From Enterovibrio gelatinilyticus (GTDB taxonomy: Bacteria > Pseudomonadota > Gammaproteobacteria > Enterobacterales > Vibrionaceae), in NCBI RefSeq assembly GCF_028683095.1, contig NZ_JAJUBC010000013.1:62001-126000 (forward strand): a stretch of DNA of 64,000 nt, given 5' to 3'. Under the pieces are notes generated by a model. The model was not told the DNA's origin. It did no database searches and saw nothing but the letters and a program-made list of their open reading frames with translations. Every line of letters begins with the position of its first letter. The first letter of the stretch is position 1. Made by a program: the position numbers and the translations under genes. Shown here one piece after another: positions 35,813 through 45,437 of the stretch.

Positions 35813-37339
35813 CTAGTTGACCAATTTGGGCCGCCGCAATGATCTGAAATGTTGCTGTCGGTTTCGCCCTTGCGCTTTTGCAGCGTACAGCGCTTTATCC
35901 GCTTCTTTGAACAAGGTTTCCACGGAGCCTGAAGCACGATTGGGCGACATAGAAGCGATGCCAATGCTCATTGTGATCCGGCAATCCCACGAATATGGCA
36001 ATTTAGAGAAGCTCATACACACACGGTCCGCGAGACACTCTGCTTCTTCTGCGCTCAATTCTGGACAGACAACCATGAATTCATCGCCTCCCCATCGGCC
36101 AATATGATCCACCTTGCGAAAGACATTGCGGAGGTGATCTGCTGTCATTACCAACCCTTCATCACCGGCTGTGTGACCTTCACTGTCATTTAGCTCTTTA
36201 AAATGATCAATATCGATGAGTAACACTGAAAGGTTTCGCCCATATCGCTTGGCACGTTTCACTTCGACACCAAACAACTGCTCCATCGAGCGGCGATTTC
36301 GCAGATTCGTTAAAAGGTCGTATTGAGACTCTTTTTCAAGTTTCTTGTGATGTGATAAGTCGCGAACTATCGCAATATTTCGATGCGTTTTATTGTGCTG
36401 AAAAGACGCAATCGTCACGGATAGAGGCATGGTGTCACCCGACTTTGACAGCCCTGTCACTTCAGTTGATGAGTTTGACATTCGCCTCATTCGAACAGCC
36501 TCTGAAAAATCTTCTCGATATTTTACATGAGCTTCGCGTAAAGATTCGTCCATCAAGCTTTCAATTTCCATTCCCATTAGCTCTTTCTCGTTGTAACCAA
36601 AAATTGTTGTTACAGCATGGTTCGTTCGCAAGATACGGCCTTGATCGTCTACGTATATGCACCCATCTGGAGATGAGTTAAAAATTGCATCTGTCTCTTG
36701 TAACCGATAGAAAAAACGCCGAGCGATAATAGAAACCGAAAGTGCTAGAGCAAGGATCACGACCAAAGGGAATGATGAAGACACATAAAGCCAGAACTGA
36801 TTTTTCTGATTACTTTCATTAATTGAGGTGTATTTCAAAGAGACTTTTGTTTCTAAGTCCGCACGAAGACGTGTCAGTGCTTTTCGAGATTCGTTGTCAT
36901 CAACCTTAACGAGTTTGTCCACTTCAACGGCAGGTTCATACTTATACTCCACATAGATTAGGTTCAGCATTTGAAAGTACTCATTCAATGTGCTTTGGAC
37001 AACAATGAGATCTTTCATGTGGGTTTCAGACAGATCAGCAAGAAACAAATTCAACAAGGCATCATTGGCCTTCCAATAGCTCTCAGTCGCCTCAATGTAG
37101 TAGTAGTCCGTTCTTCTCAAAACATAATTTTTAAAATGATGAATAAAACCTAAATAGCCAAATGCGCGCTCTAGCGCCGCCAGCTCGAGTGCCACATTCA
37201 CCTGTTCTTGTGACTCTATGTGCCAATCTTCATTTAGCTTTTCAATGTAGTCAGTCTGCTTAACGGTATAGCCCAACGAAATCGTCAGCATGGATATGCA
37301 CAAAGCAAAGAGAGTGAGATTTAGGTTTCTCTTCGACAT
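35813..37339 (-). CDS. Membrane diguanylate cyclase with PAS domain
   Basis: Makes cyclic di-GMP from two GTP. Two membrane helices (about 8-25 and 205-228) enclose a periplasmic helical sensor of about 180 residues. A PAS domain (about 235-350, IFNSSPDGCIYVDDQGRI) follows, and a GGDEF domain is at the C-terminus. The active site GGDEF is intact at 417-421, in RWGGDEFMVV. The I-site RxxD four residues before it is not evident, so product inhibition may be absent. It is convergent with the DUF482 gene. GAGGA precedes ATG 37339. Confidence 0.93.
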   Translation of the reverse strand: MSKRNLNLTLFALCISMLTISLGYTVKQTDYIEKLNEDWHIESQEQVNVALELAALERAFGYLGFIHHFKNYVLRRTDYYYIEATESYWKANDALLNLFLADLSETHMKDLIVVQSTLNEYFQMLNLIYVEYKYEPAVEVDKLVKVDDNESRKALTRLRADLETKVSLKYTSINESNQKNQFWLYVSSSFPLVVILALALSVSIIARRFFYRLQETDAIFNSSPDGCIYVDDQGRILRTNHAVTTIFGYNEKELMGMEIESLMDESLREAHVKYREDFSEAVRMRRMSNSSTEVTGLSKSGDTMPLSVTIASFQHNKTHRNIAIVRDLSHHKKLEKESQYDLLTNLRNRRSMEQLFGVEVKRAKRYGRNLSVLLIDIDHFKELNDSEGHTAGDEGLVMTADHLRNVFRKVDHIGRWGGDEFMVVCPELSAEEAECLADRVCMSFSKLPYSWDCRITMSIGIASMSPNRASGSVETLFKEADKALYAAKAQGRNRQQHFRSLRRPKLVN

Positions 37340-37671
37340 GCTTCCTCGAAAATTTATTTTATTTATTAGTACTATGTATTGTAGTAAAGAGACCGAGGGT
37401 GCAGTGTGTTACACCAAATTCTGTGAGTCCTACGTCAATGCAACTCGACAAACCCGGTGATGGATGTTTAGGAAAGCGAAAAGAAGATCAAACAACAGAA
37501 ATAGAACGGGAAATTGATACGGCTATCAAACACGTAACATGGTTACGCAGAAACATCGTTACGCAGAAACAGTTAACCGGCAGCAGAAGAGTGTGGTTTA
37601 AGGTTGAAAACAAAAAAGGTGGCATAGCCACCTTCTGTTTTCATCGAAACGGTTTTATAGATTTACCAGCA
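37340..37671. other. Intergenic region with a short tandem duplication
   Basis: About 332 bp without a gene. GTTACGCAGAAACA occurs twice, at 37542-37555 and 37558-37571, so a 16-bp segment is duplicated. A minus-strand terminator is at its right end. Confidence 0.5.
37611..37634 (-). terminator. Rho-independent terminator of the downstream membrane protein gene
   Basis: On the minus strand, stem AAGGTGGC/GCCACCTT with a 3-base loop is followed by a run of T. It lies 38 bases after the stop of the gene at 37672. Confidence 0.8.
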
Positions 37672-38046
37672 TTAGCCTTCGTTTGATTGCAGTTTCGCCT
37701 TCACTGCGTCAATTCGCTTGCCCATGTATTCTCTGTACTTGAAGTAGCCATACGTGGCGACCAAAGAGAAGAACAAGTATGACAATGCAAAAATAAAAGG
37801 CGATGTGAGCAATTCTCTTTCAACACTCCACATAACACCAAATACGGTGATGCCCATCTTGACGGCGAAACCCGAAATAAGCATGAGAAGAGCAAGTTGC
37901 GGGTATTTCGTATGGCGAAAACTCAACCAATAACAACAGCCTACCGCCAATGTGGCTAGTGAGAACCCCACCATGTACGAGTGGAAATGATCACCAGCAA
38001 GGATGCCGCCGACAACCGATAGAAAAATAACCACAAAAAAGGCCAT
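37672..38046 (-). CDS. Small inner-membrane protein of unknown function
   Basis: A 124-aa protein with four hydrophobic segments: AFFVVIFLSVVGGILAG, MVGFSLATLAVGCCYWLSF, ALLMLISGFAVKMGITVFGVMW and FIFALSYLFFSLVATYGYF. The C-terminus is basic (KRIDAVKAKLQ). I do not recognise a family with certainty. ATG 38046 was chosen because AGGAG lies 5 bases before it, although the frame is open to 38115. It ends in its own terminator. Confidence 0.7.
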   Translation of the reverse strand: MAFFVVIFLSVVGGILAGDHFHSYMVGFSLATLAVGCCYWLSFRHTKYPQLALLMLISGFAVKMGITVFGVMWSVERELLTSPFIFALSYLFFSLVATYGYFKYREYMGKRIDAVKAKLQSNEG

Positions 38047-38513
38047 CTCAACTCCTACAACCATAAAGAATGAACATACTGAGCAACTTTTGCTCGCTGA
38101 TGCGTATTTTTGCACACTTTGTAGACAGTTGCTAAAACATAAAATGTTACATGTCAGCTACATTTCTTTACCAATTCATACCTTTGTATACAATGAAACA
38201 TCTATTTTTCTTTGGGTTAGCATCAAAATTCCGAGTTAATAATTTGTTGTCTTGTTACCACTGGAAACATATTGTTACGAATTAAATTATTTTTTTGCGA
38301 CTCAGCGAGTGTTACCGTTCTGCATACGCTACTTTTTGTTCGACTCAAGCTCTGGATTTCGCCACACAGTCCTTCAGTTTTCCGGGTTTTCGCACTCTTC
38401 TATTTACTGTCAACGAAGTTTCACTTTACATATGTTATTTCGTATATATGATTTTCCGCATATTAGTTTTTCATCGCATTCCGTTTTCACGGAGAGATAA
38501 GTAAGGATCAAGA
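38047..38513 (+). promoter_or_regulatory. AT-rich region upstream of the GAPDH-arsJ pair, with possible ArsR-type operator
   Basis: 467 bp, unusually AT-rich. CATATGTTATTTCGTATATATG at 38429-38450 is an imperfect inverted repeat of the AT-rich type recognised by ArsR/SmtB repressors. It lies about 65 bp before the GAPDH start, at a place where an operator would act. No arsR gene is nearby. Open frames on the plus strand here look non-coding. Confidence 0.35.
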
Positions 38514-39530
38514 ATGACAATCAAAATCGGCATCAATGGATTTGGAAGAATGGGCCGCCTCACGTTTCGAGCTGCATTTGATCAAAGCGACGTAGAATTT
38601 GTTGCGATCAATGACCCAGAGGGCGATGCTGCAACACTTGCTCACCTTGCCAATTTCGACTCTGTTCATGGCCGCTGGCATCACGAAGCACACGCTGACG
38701 GAAACCAAATCACCGTCAATGATACCGTGATCACATGCAGCCAAAACCGCGCCATTGAAGATACTGATTGGTCGGGTTGCGACATCGTTATCGAAGCATC
38801 AGGCAAAATGAAAACCAAATCATTGCTAGACGCTTACCTCGCACAAGGCGTAAAACGCGTGGTTGTGACTGCACCTGTCAAAGAAGATGGCGTACTTAAC
38901 GTTGTCATGGGCGTTAACCACGAAGACTACGACCCTGAAAACCACCCCATTGTGACCGCAGCATCTTGTACAACAAACTGCTTGGCGCCTGTCGTTAAGG
39001 TCATCCATGAACAATTGGGGATTGTGCATGGTTCAATGACAACCATCCACGACATTACCAACACACAAACCATCATCGATGCGCCACATAAAGACCTTCG
39101 TCGTGCTCGCGCCTGTGGAAGTTCACTGATTCCAACCACAACGGGGTCTGCAACTGCTATTACGCATATTTTCCCTGAGCTTAAAGGCAAGCTTAACGGT
39201 CATGCTGTGCGCGTTCCATTAACCAACGCGTCGTTGACTGACTGTGTTTTTGAAGTCAGCCGCTCCACAACCGAGCAAGAAGTTAACCAGATGCTCAAAG
39301 AAGCTGCTGACGGCGCTCTCAAAGGGATCATGGGATATGAAGAACGTCCATTGGTGTCGATCGACTACCGAACCGACCCTCGCTCTGGAATCATAGACGC
39401 CCTATCCACCATGGTGATTAACGGCACTCAGGTTAAGCTCTACGTCTGGTATGACAATGAGTGGGGTTATGCAAACCGTACCGCCGAACTCGCACTCATG
39501 GTTGGTCGCAAAGACAAAGCGACACAGTAG
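38514..39530 (+). CDS. ArsJ-associated glyceraldehyde-3-phosphate dehydrogenase
   Basis: A GAPDH paralogue that, by the known pathway, uses arsenate in place of phosphate to make 1-arseno-3-phosphoglycerate, which ArsJ then exports. The 338-aa protein is complete: [13 protein letters not shown] loop, catalytic Cys152 in ASCTTNC, and the unusual HDITNTQ in place of the HAYTxDQ of housekeeping GapA. It lies 13 bp before the arsJ-like MFS gene. Context and the HDITNTQ variant support the arsenate role over glycolysis. Confidence 0.9.
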   Translation: MTIKIGINGFGRMGRLTFRAAFDQSDVEFVAINDPEGDAATLAHLANFDSVHGRWHHEAHADGNQITVNDTVITCSQNRAIEDTDWSGCDIVIEASGKMKTKSLLDAYLAQGVKRVVVTAPVKEDGVLNVVMGVNHEDYDPENHPIVTAASCTTNCLAPVVKVIHEQLGIVHGSMTTIHDITNTQTIIDAPHKDLRRARACGSSLIPTTTGSATAITHIFPELKGKLNGHAVRVPLTNASLTDCVFEVSRSTTEQEVNQMLKEAADGALKGIMGYEERPLVSIDYRTDPRSGIIDALSTMVINGTQVKLYVWYDNEWGYANRTAELALMVGRKDKATQ

Positions 39531-39543
39531 GAGATAACAATTC

Positions 39544-40782
39544 ATGGCATTGGCGTCTCTTTCGTCAGAACTGAAACAATACCTGATTGTTACTGGCAAC
39601 TACTGGGCATTCACGCTCACTGATGGTGCCTTAAGAATGCTGGTTGTCCTTCACTTTCATAGTTTGGGATACAGCCCGCTTGATATCGCGTTACTGTTTT
39701 TGTTTTACGAACTGTTTGGTGTCGTCACCAATCTCGTGGGTGGGTGGCTAGGTGCACATATCGGCTTGAATCGCACCATGAACATCGGATTGGGCCTGCA
39801 AATCTTAGCGCTGGGCATGCTATTGGTGCCGACTACATTGCTGTCTGTAGGATGGGTCATGGCCGCACAAGCAGTGTCAGGTATCGCTAAAGACCTCAAT
39901 AAAATGAGTGCTAAGAGTGCGGTCAAAACACTTGTTCCTGCCAATGCAGAAGGCAAACTCTATCAATGGGTCGCGGTGCTGACAGGGTCAAAGAATGCGC
40001 TCAAAGGCGCGGGGTTTTTCCTGGGTGGTGCGTTACTTTCGCTGTTCGGCTTTCAAGGTGCGGTTGGGCTGATGGCTGCCATGTTGACCATTGTGTGGAT
40101 AAGCAGTTTGTTTTTCTTACATGCCGATATTGGGCAAGCAAAGAACAAACCCAAATTCACGCAACTGTTCTCAAAGAGTGCACCAATCAATGTGCTGTCT
40201 GCTGCGCGTATGTGCTTGTTTGGCGCCCGAGATGTTTGGTTTGTCGTTGCACTTCCCGTGTTCCTTGCAAGTCAATTAGGTTGGAACCATTGGTACGTCG
40301 GCGGATTTCTCGCATGCTGGGTGATTGGCTATGGCATAGTGCAAGGGTTCGCGCCTAGTATCACGGGTAAAGCATCGGGTAAGGTTCCCGATGGGCGCGT
40401 GGCCATGATATGGGCAGGAATGTTAACCGTGATACCGGCGCTCATTGCATTGGCGCTGGCTAATGGTATAGCGCCAATATTTAGCGTCGTGATTGGATTA
40501 CTAGTTTTCGGCGGGATATTCGCAGTCAATTCGTCTCTTCACAGCTATCTCATTGTGAGTTATGCACGAGAAGACGGGGTATCACTCGACGTCGGGTTTT
40601 ACTACATGGCGAATGCCATGGGCCGTCTACTTGGGACACTGCTATCAGGGTGGATATACCAAGAACATGGCCTAGTCGCGTGTTTGTGGGCTTCCAGCAT
40701 TCTGCTCGCCATTGCCTGTACTGTCTCTTACTGGTTACCCACTGGTAGCCAGAATGTGTCGAGCTCTTCGTCGCGTTTGTGA
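39544..40782 (+). CDS. arsJ: Organoarsenical efflux MFS transporter
   Basis: Major facilitator superfamily exporter of 412 aa with about twelve membrane spans. It begins LKQYLIVTGNYWAFTLTDGALRMLVVLHFHSLGYSPLDIA, characteristic of ArsJ. It lies directly after a GAPDH gene, the arrangement that defines the ArsJ pathway for arsenate resistance: extrusion of 1-arseno-3-phosphoglycerate, which then breaks down to arsenate outside. A terminator follows at 40814. No other ars gene (arsR, arsB, arsC) is within the window. Confidence 0.92.
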   Translation: MALASLSSELKQYLIVTGNYWAFTLTDGALRMLVVLHFHSLGYSPLDIALLFLFYELFGVVTNLVGGWLGAHIGLNRTMNIGLGLQILALGMLLVPTTLLSVGWVMAAQAVSGIAKDLNKMSAKSAVKTLVPANAEGKLYQWVAVLTGSKNALKGAGFFLGGALLSLFGFQGAVGLMAAMLTIVWISSLFFLHADIGQAKNKPKFTQLFSKSAPINVLSAARMCLFGARDVWFVVALPVFLASQLGWNHWYVGGFLACWVIGYGIVQGFAPSITGKASGKVPDGRVAMIWAGMLTVIPALIALALANGIAPIFSVVIGLLVFGGIFAVNSSLHSYLIVSYAREDGVSLDVGFYYMANAMGRLLGTLLSGWIYQEHGLVACLWASSILLAIACTVSYWLPTGSQNVSSSSSRL

Positions 40783-40813
40783 TTTTTTAACTTACCTGGC
40801 ACAGTACAGACAC

Positions 40814-40845
40814 AAAAATGCCGAGCAAAATACTCGGCATTTTTT
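40814..40845 (+). terminator. Rho-independent terminator of the GAPDH-arsJ operon
   Basis: Stem AAAAATGCCGAG/CTCGGCATTTTT with loop caaaata, followed by more T. Also suitable as a terminator for the convergent gene at 40869. Confidence 0.9.
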
Positions 40846-40868
40846 CATCTATAGACCAATGCTATTGG

Positions 40869-41255
40869 CTATGCCACAGGGCACAATTCCGCGCATTCGC
40901 GCTGCTTTTCCAAATAAGCGTTATTCAGTGCGCTGACTTCAACAACAGGCCCTAGCATTTTGACGCGCATTAATGCGCCATGTGAACCCGAGATTTCTGC
41001 AACATGCCCCTCTGAGTAGTCACTCTCGTAGGAAAATGTCTCAATGGCTAAATGCAGCAAGTTGAAATCTTGTCTGCGGACAGAAAGGTAAGAACGCCAC
41101 ATCAGAGCATCAAAAACTTCTGAAGTGCTATAGGCTCTAATGACAAAACGCCACCCTCTGTCTGCCCCATAAAAATCTAACGGGAAGAACTTTCTGATTC
41201 GTTTTTTAGTTTTCAATGTTGTATCTCTTTTCCATGTGAAAACCGAGGTGTACAA
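40869..41255 (-). CDS. Hypothetical cytoplasmic protein
   Basis: Up to 128 aa of unknown family. It has a basic N-terminus (WKRDTTLKTKKRIRKFF), a mixed alpha/beta core (WRFVIRAYSTSEVFDALMWRSYLSV) and a C-terminal part with HVAEISGSHGALMRV. The two late Cys (QRECAELCPVA) are near the end. The start is uncertain: the frame opens with TTG 41255, which has no ribosome site, and a TTG 13 codons later is possible. Codon use and length support a real gene. Confidence 0.5.
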   Translation of the reverse strand: MYTSVFTWKRDTTLKTKKRIRKFFPLDFYGADRGWRFVIRAYSTSEVFDALMWRSYLSVRRQDFNLLHLAIETFSYESDYSEGHVAEISGSHGALMRVKMLGPVVEVSALNNAYLEKQRECAELCPVA

Positions 41256-41583
41256 GGTTTGAGTATAGAGGGAGATCGTAGGGATGCCATGAAATCATCG
41301 GAAATAAATTGTTGTTTTCATTACAGTCTATACTTTCAATTTTACAGATCTGGGTCTATCGGCTCAGCATAACCTGCTAACACGAAGGCTCGACCGTTCC
41401 CATGAGTTTTATAGCCTAATCTTGCCTTGAAGCCACCTCGACGTTGCCTATCACACCGATCAAACCGATTGCTTCATCCATCACAGAGCACTGGCACTCG
41501 TCGGGAGGGTATACTCGATGAGGTATACACGATAATCTGATGTCACTCGAAATGATTGGCGAACTTTGGGGCGAGAATATTAC
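41256..41583. other. Intergenic region with possible decayed coding remnant
   Basis: 328 bp. On the minus strand, 41342-41473 is an open stretch of 43 codons ending in a stop, with no start codon, whose translation has a coding look (RRGGFKARLGYKTHGNGR). Near 41510 the element GGTATAC is repeated (GGTATACTCGATGAGGTATAC). No complete gene is seen. Confidence 0.4.
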
Positions 41584-41748
41584 ATGAAATTAAAGATTTT
41601 CCGATGGGTTATTGTCGTCGTACTGGTTTTTGGCGCATTTATTCTTGGTGTCGAGTTTCAAAAATTCACCTACTTAGATGCTTGTCTCGACATGGGTGAA
41701 GAAAGCCAAGTAGGTAGTCATCGTATCTGTGTCTTGCAAGAACAATAA
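41584..41748 (+). CDS. Small membrane-anchored protein
   Basis: A 54-aa protein with one transmembrane helix (about 6-24, WVIVVVLVFGAFILGVEF) preceded by basic residues, and a short exported tail with two Cys (LDACLDMG and HRICVLQ) that could form a disulfide. GGGGCGAG precedes ATG 41584. The frame extends a few codons upstream. Function is unknown. Confidence 0.6.
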   Translation: MKLKIFRWVIVVVLVFGAFILGVEFQKFTYLDACLDMGEESQVGSHRICVLQEQ

Positions 41749-42006
41749 TCCTAACCAAAATCGAACGTTAACGTCTTGAGGTGACTCTCGAACAAAACTT
41801 TCACAAGGTCGCTATCATGACGCTACGGTTCAACGCAATGAGGCTTTTTCATTAAAGATAACTCTTTGAATGTCCCTTCATTTTGATGGATAATGATAAA
41901 ATGCTCAATTGATACTATAAACAGCAGATCAATTTAAACTGAGTTGGGCACCTTTTGAGGTAAACTATCAAAAAGACAGTGTTCTGTTCATCACAATGAG
42001 TCGTGC

Positions 42007-43854
42007 ATGCAAAATCCTTTTTCAACATTGCGCCAAAGTATCCAGTCAAAAATTACTGCAATAGTCCTTGGATTAAGCCTTACATTCGCTGTCGTTTCTA
42101 TTTCCGTGCAACTTCACCTCAATTATACCGGTATCCATTCATTAACGGTCACTGCACTAGAAAACAGAGCAAAAGACACCTTGTCGACCATTCGCTACTC
42201 TCTGAAAAAACAAGATACGTCTTTGCTTTTTCATCAATTGCTTAGCCTTGCTGATATGCCCTATGTGTCAAATGTCTACTTCGTCACAAGCAATGGTGAA
42301 GAGTTTTGGGCAGACAATGTGACCCGAGTAGACCAAGAAGGTCAGAATAAAGAACACACAATATCAATAGCGGAGGATGGCGTCGGCGAGCTCAATATCT
42401 ATTTAGCACTTGATACAATCGAAAACGATGCCTTCAATCATGCCTTGCCTTCTGCGCTGATCTACCTCGTCGAAGCGTTAGCTATCGCATTGTTACTGCT
42501 GATCACGCTGAGAAAAACATACATAAAACCAGTTAAAGCTCTCGTTAATAGTATCGACAAAATTGATCTATACCGTGTCAACAAGTTCGCGATCCCAAAA
42601 ACGCTAACACGCCATGAAGATGAAATTGGTCAATTAGCAAGATCTGTGCAAGAGCTTTACATGCGTATTCGCGCCGATGCTATCGAAAAACGCCTGAGTG
42701 AACGCACATTGAAACAACATAAGTCGCTGTTGTTAGAAGAAGTCAACGCGCGCACTCAAACTGTCGAGTGGCAAAATCTCGCCAATAAATTGCTAGCCGA
42801 TTTATCACTAAGGCTCTTAAAAGGCCACAAAACCAATATCGAACATGATGTTCGCTGCAGCATGCCGAGATTGGCGGAGCTATTCGGATCTGACCATATT
42901 TTCTGGTTGTCGTTTGAACAAGACATGATTAGCTATCGCGCTTCGTTTCCAGAAGACAGCCATCAGCCAACCATCGACTTCAGCAACATGTATAAAGTGA
43001 AGCGATGGTTGATGGAAGCGCAAAGTGTCGCCGTGGTCGACATTGAAAACCTCAGTGACAACGCGTTGGCTGAGCGTGATTTCCTTGAAGATGTCGGCAT
43101 CCACAGCTTGGCTATGTTCCCCCTCACTGATGGTCGAAAGAGCTTTGGGCTGCTCGCCGCGACCAACAATCACACCTCACTTGATTGGAACGAGAATAAA
43201 AGTCTGCTTCTAACACGTTTTGCCACCATGCTCAGTGAACTGACCATTCGCGAGCGTGACCACTTCGCAATGACTGAGCTACAAGAAGAACTCATCATGG
43301 CTAATGAAAGACTGCGGGTGGAAGCAGAAACCGATGAACTGACGAACTTACTAAACCGTCGCCCTTTTAGTCGTCAGTTAAGTGCTGCCTTATACAACGC
43401 TGTAGATGACGCATCCAGTGTGGCGGTGATGATGATCGATATCGACCACTTTAAAGCATACAACGACATCTACGGCCACCTGCAAGGTGATAACGTTTTG
43501 TCTCGTGTTGCACACGCAATGAGCCGAGTAGCTAAAACGTGGAATGCGCCCATTGCTAGGTTCGGCGGCGAAGAGTTTTCCGTTTTAATACCCAACTGTG
43601 AGTTGGACAAAGCGCAAAAAATTGCGTGGCAATTGTGCCAAACCGTCAGAGATCTGTGTATCTCACACCAAGGCAGCGTAAACAGCGGGATTATCACTAT
43701 CAGTATTGGCGGTGTCACTTGTGAACCACATGGTAGGACCAAGCCTAATGAGCTTTTAGAATCTGCTGATCAGAGTTTGTACAGAGCCAAACATGCGGGT
43801 CGAAATCGGGCTGTCATGCAGCCTTACCTTGCTTTAGACAAAGAGCACCTTTAG
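42007..43854 (+). CDS. Membrane diguanylate cyclase with HAMP, GAF and GGDEF domains
   Basis: 615-aa sensor enzyme producing cyclic di-GMP. Order: membrane span (about 17-38), periplasmic domain (39-148), second span (about 150-168), HAMP-like linker, coiled coil (ALVNSIDKIDLY onwards), a GAF-like domain (about 280-410), and GGDEF (about 440-605). The active site is GGEEF at 520-524 (RFGGEEFSVLIP), so cyclase activity is expected. With the cyclase at 35813 this makes two within 8 kb. Confidence 0.92.
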   Translation: MQNPFSTLRQSIQSKITAIVLGLSLTFAVVSISVQLHLNYTGIHSLTVTALENRAKDTLSTIRYSLKKQDTSLLFHQLLSLADMPYVSNVYFVTSNGEEFWADNVTRVDQEGQNKEHTISIAEDGVGELNIYLALDTIENDAFNHALPSALIYLVEALAIALLLLITLRKTYIKPVKALVNSIDKIDLYRVNKFAIPKTLTRHEDEIGQLARSVQELYMRIRADAIEKRLSERTLKQHKSLLLEEVNARTQTVEWQNLANKLLADLSLRLLKGHKTNIEHDVRCSMPRLAELFGSDHIFWLSFEQDMISYRASFPEDSHQPTIDFSNMYKVKRWLMEAQSVAVVDIENLSDNALAERDFLEDVGIHSLAMFPLTDGRKSFGLLAATNNHTSLDWNENKSLLLTRFATMLSELTIRERDHFAMTELQEELIMANERLRVEAETDELTNLLNRRPFSRQLSAALYNAVDDASSVAVMMIDIDHFKAYNDIYGHLQGDNVLSRVAHAMSRVAKTWNAPIARFGGEEFSVLIPNCELDKAQKIAWQLCQTVRDLCISHQGSVNSGIITISIGGVTCEPHGRTKPNELLESADQSLYRAKHAGRNRAVMQPYLALDKEHL

Positions 43855-44037
43855 CCCATTTTAATACTCATTTGTACCGACGCCCTGCACTCTTAACGTC
43901 GGTACGCCTCTCTGTTTAACGTCAGCACGCCTAATTTCAGCCATTTTTTTCGCTTTTGTCTCTGAATTCAGAAAAGTAGCCTTGCGCAACCATGCGACTA
44001 TGTATAGACCATTTTCGTTTGTGAAAGAGTCACTGAA

Positions 44038-45252
44038 ATGTTAGTTCAACCTTCACCTATTCATATCTGCCACATCGTGAACTCCATGGCCGACGAGATG
44101 CAGAATGATCAGGTATTCTCTAACATTCGTCAGTTTCGACAACCCGAATTTGAACACACTTTAATCGTACTTAAGCGATCGAAAATATTATCTACCAAAC
44201 ACTTACCCGCAAACGTCTCTTGTTTAGAATTAAACGTCGGAGACTCGCACCTCCGCCAATATCTAGAGTGCAGAAATGCACTCATTGCCCTTAAACCTCA
44301 TGTTTGTATGACCTATGGCAGCAAGCTCTATCCAATGCAGTGGGTAGCAAAAAGGCTGAATGTACCAGTAAAACTGCATGTTCATCGTCAGGAAGAAAAA
44401 CCGCGTAATGCGCTCAGTGTGTGGTTTCATGAATGGATGCATCGCACGCTCTCACACTCATCTGACTTCGTGGTCGCCCCCTCAGACATGGCGCATGCAT
44501 GGCTAAATCAAAATGCAAAGATCCCCAGCGCCAAGATCAAGTTGATCCGCCATGGAATCGACAGCCAAAAGTTATGCCCGCCATTGCGCGCTGTTGAAAG
44601 CTCAATCACCGATAACCTTATTGGCAGCGTTGCTGTTCCATCACATCGTTTAGCTATTGGTTTAAACGTCTCCGGACTAAGCAAGCAAGTTATTGTCGAT
44701 TTTTTTGATGAGTATTTTGCTGCGTGCTTACGATCTCCCATGTTTGTGCAACAGACGTTGCTGATTGTGGTGGGTAACACGCCGCACCTAAGCAAGCTAC
44801 AACATGAGCTCGACAATCGAGGAGTCACTGAAAAACAGGTCAGTTTCACCGGCCATTTAAACAACCTCTCTCTCTTTTACAAGCATATTGACATCTACGT
44901 TTACCTGCAGCCAAAGGAGCAGCACGTATCCTTGCTTGAAGCCATGTCTATGGGCTTACCCATTGCGTCCACTCGCCTGCCCCATCAATCTCCAACCAAT
45001 AAAAAAGGCCACCCTGTTTATTGGTCAACAAATGCAGATAATGACCCGCTACGAGACCAACTTTTAGAATTGTTTTTGAAAAGCAATAAACGTTTGATGT
45101 TAGGTCGAGCTTCACGGCGCTATGTTCAAGATAAGCATCATCCAGAAGTGTATGAATCCCAATATCGAGATCTGTTTCAACGCAACGAATCACCAAACAC
45201 GCCTAAAGTTACTGTCAACGTTTTTAGGCAAACTCATTCTTCGCAGAATTAA
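44038..45252 (+). CDS. Glycosyltransferase, GT-B fold (family 4-like)
   Basis: 404-aa cytoplasmic or membrane-associated glycosyltransferase. The start HICHIVNSM is usual for GT4 enzymes. The donor-binding part has VSFTGHLNNLSLFYKHIDIYVYLQPKEQHVSLLEAMSMGLPIASTRL, where the E-x7-E region binds the nucleotide sugar. It would act in polysaccharide or lipopolysaccharide assembly, but it has no sugar-gene neighbours. GAAAGAG precedes ATG 44038. A CheY-like gene follows after 185 bp. Confidence 0.82.
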   Translation: MLVQPSPIHICHIVNSMADEMQNDQVFSNIRQFRQPEFEHTLIVLKRSKILSTKHLPANVSCLELNVGDSHLRQYLECRNALIALKPHVCMTYGSKLYPMQWVAKRLNVPVKLHVHRQEEKPRNALSVWFHEWMHRTLSHSSDFVVAPSDMAHAWLNQNAKIPSAKIKLIRHGIDSQKLCPPLRAVESSITDNLIGSVAVPSHRLAIGLNVSGLSKQVIVDFFDEYFAACLRSPMFVQQTLLIVVGNTPHLSKLQHELDNRGVTEKQVSFTGHLNNLSLFYKHIDIYVYLQPKEQHVSLLEAMSMGLPIASTRLPHQSPTNKKGHPVYWSTNADNDPLRDQLLELFLKSNKRLMLGRASRRYVQDKHHPEVYESQYRDLFQRNESPNTPKVTVNVFRQTHSSQN

Positions 45253-45437
45253 TCACTAGTCCTAGCAAGCACTCACCGTGCAGAGCCTTAAAATCCGCCT
45301 ATTCCGCTAACAACAATGGATAATATCTCACCGTATAGTACCGTTTTCTTGACAAAATCATCGTCAACACAACTCGATGTTACTGAGCTTTAGACTATAT
45401 TTTATTCAGGCAGCTGAATTTAAGGTAATTCTCATCA

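Noticed and set aside
38003-38504. Several short plus-strand frames upstream of the GAPDH gene
   Set aside because: AT-rich non-coding composition, rich in Phe, Ser and Tyr codons, with no ribosome sites.
38514-39530. Housekeeping gapA
   Set aside because: HDITNTQ variant and direct pairing with arsJ fit the arsenate-associated paralogue better than glycolytic GapA.
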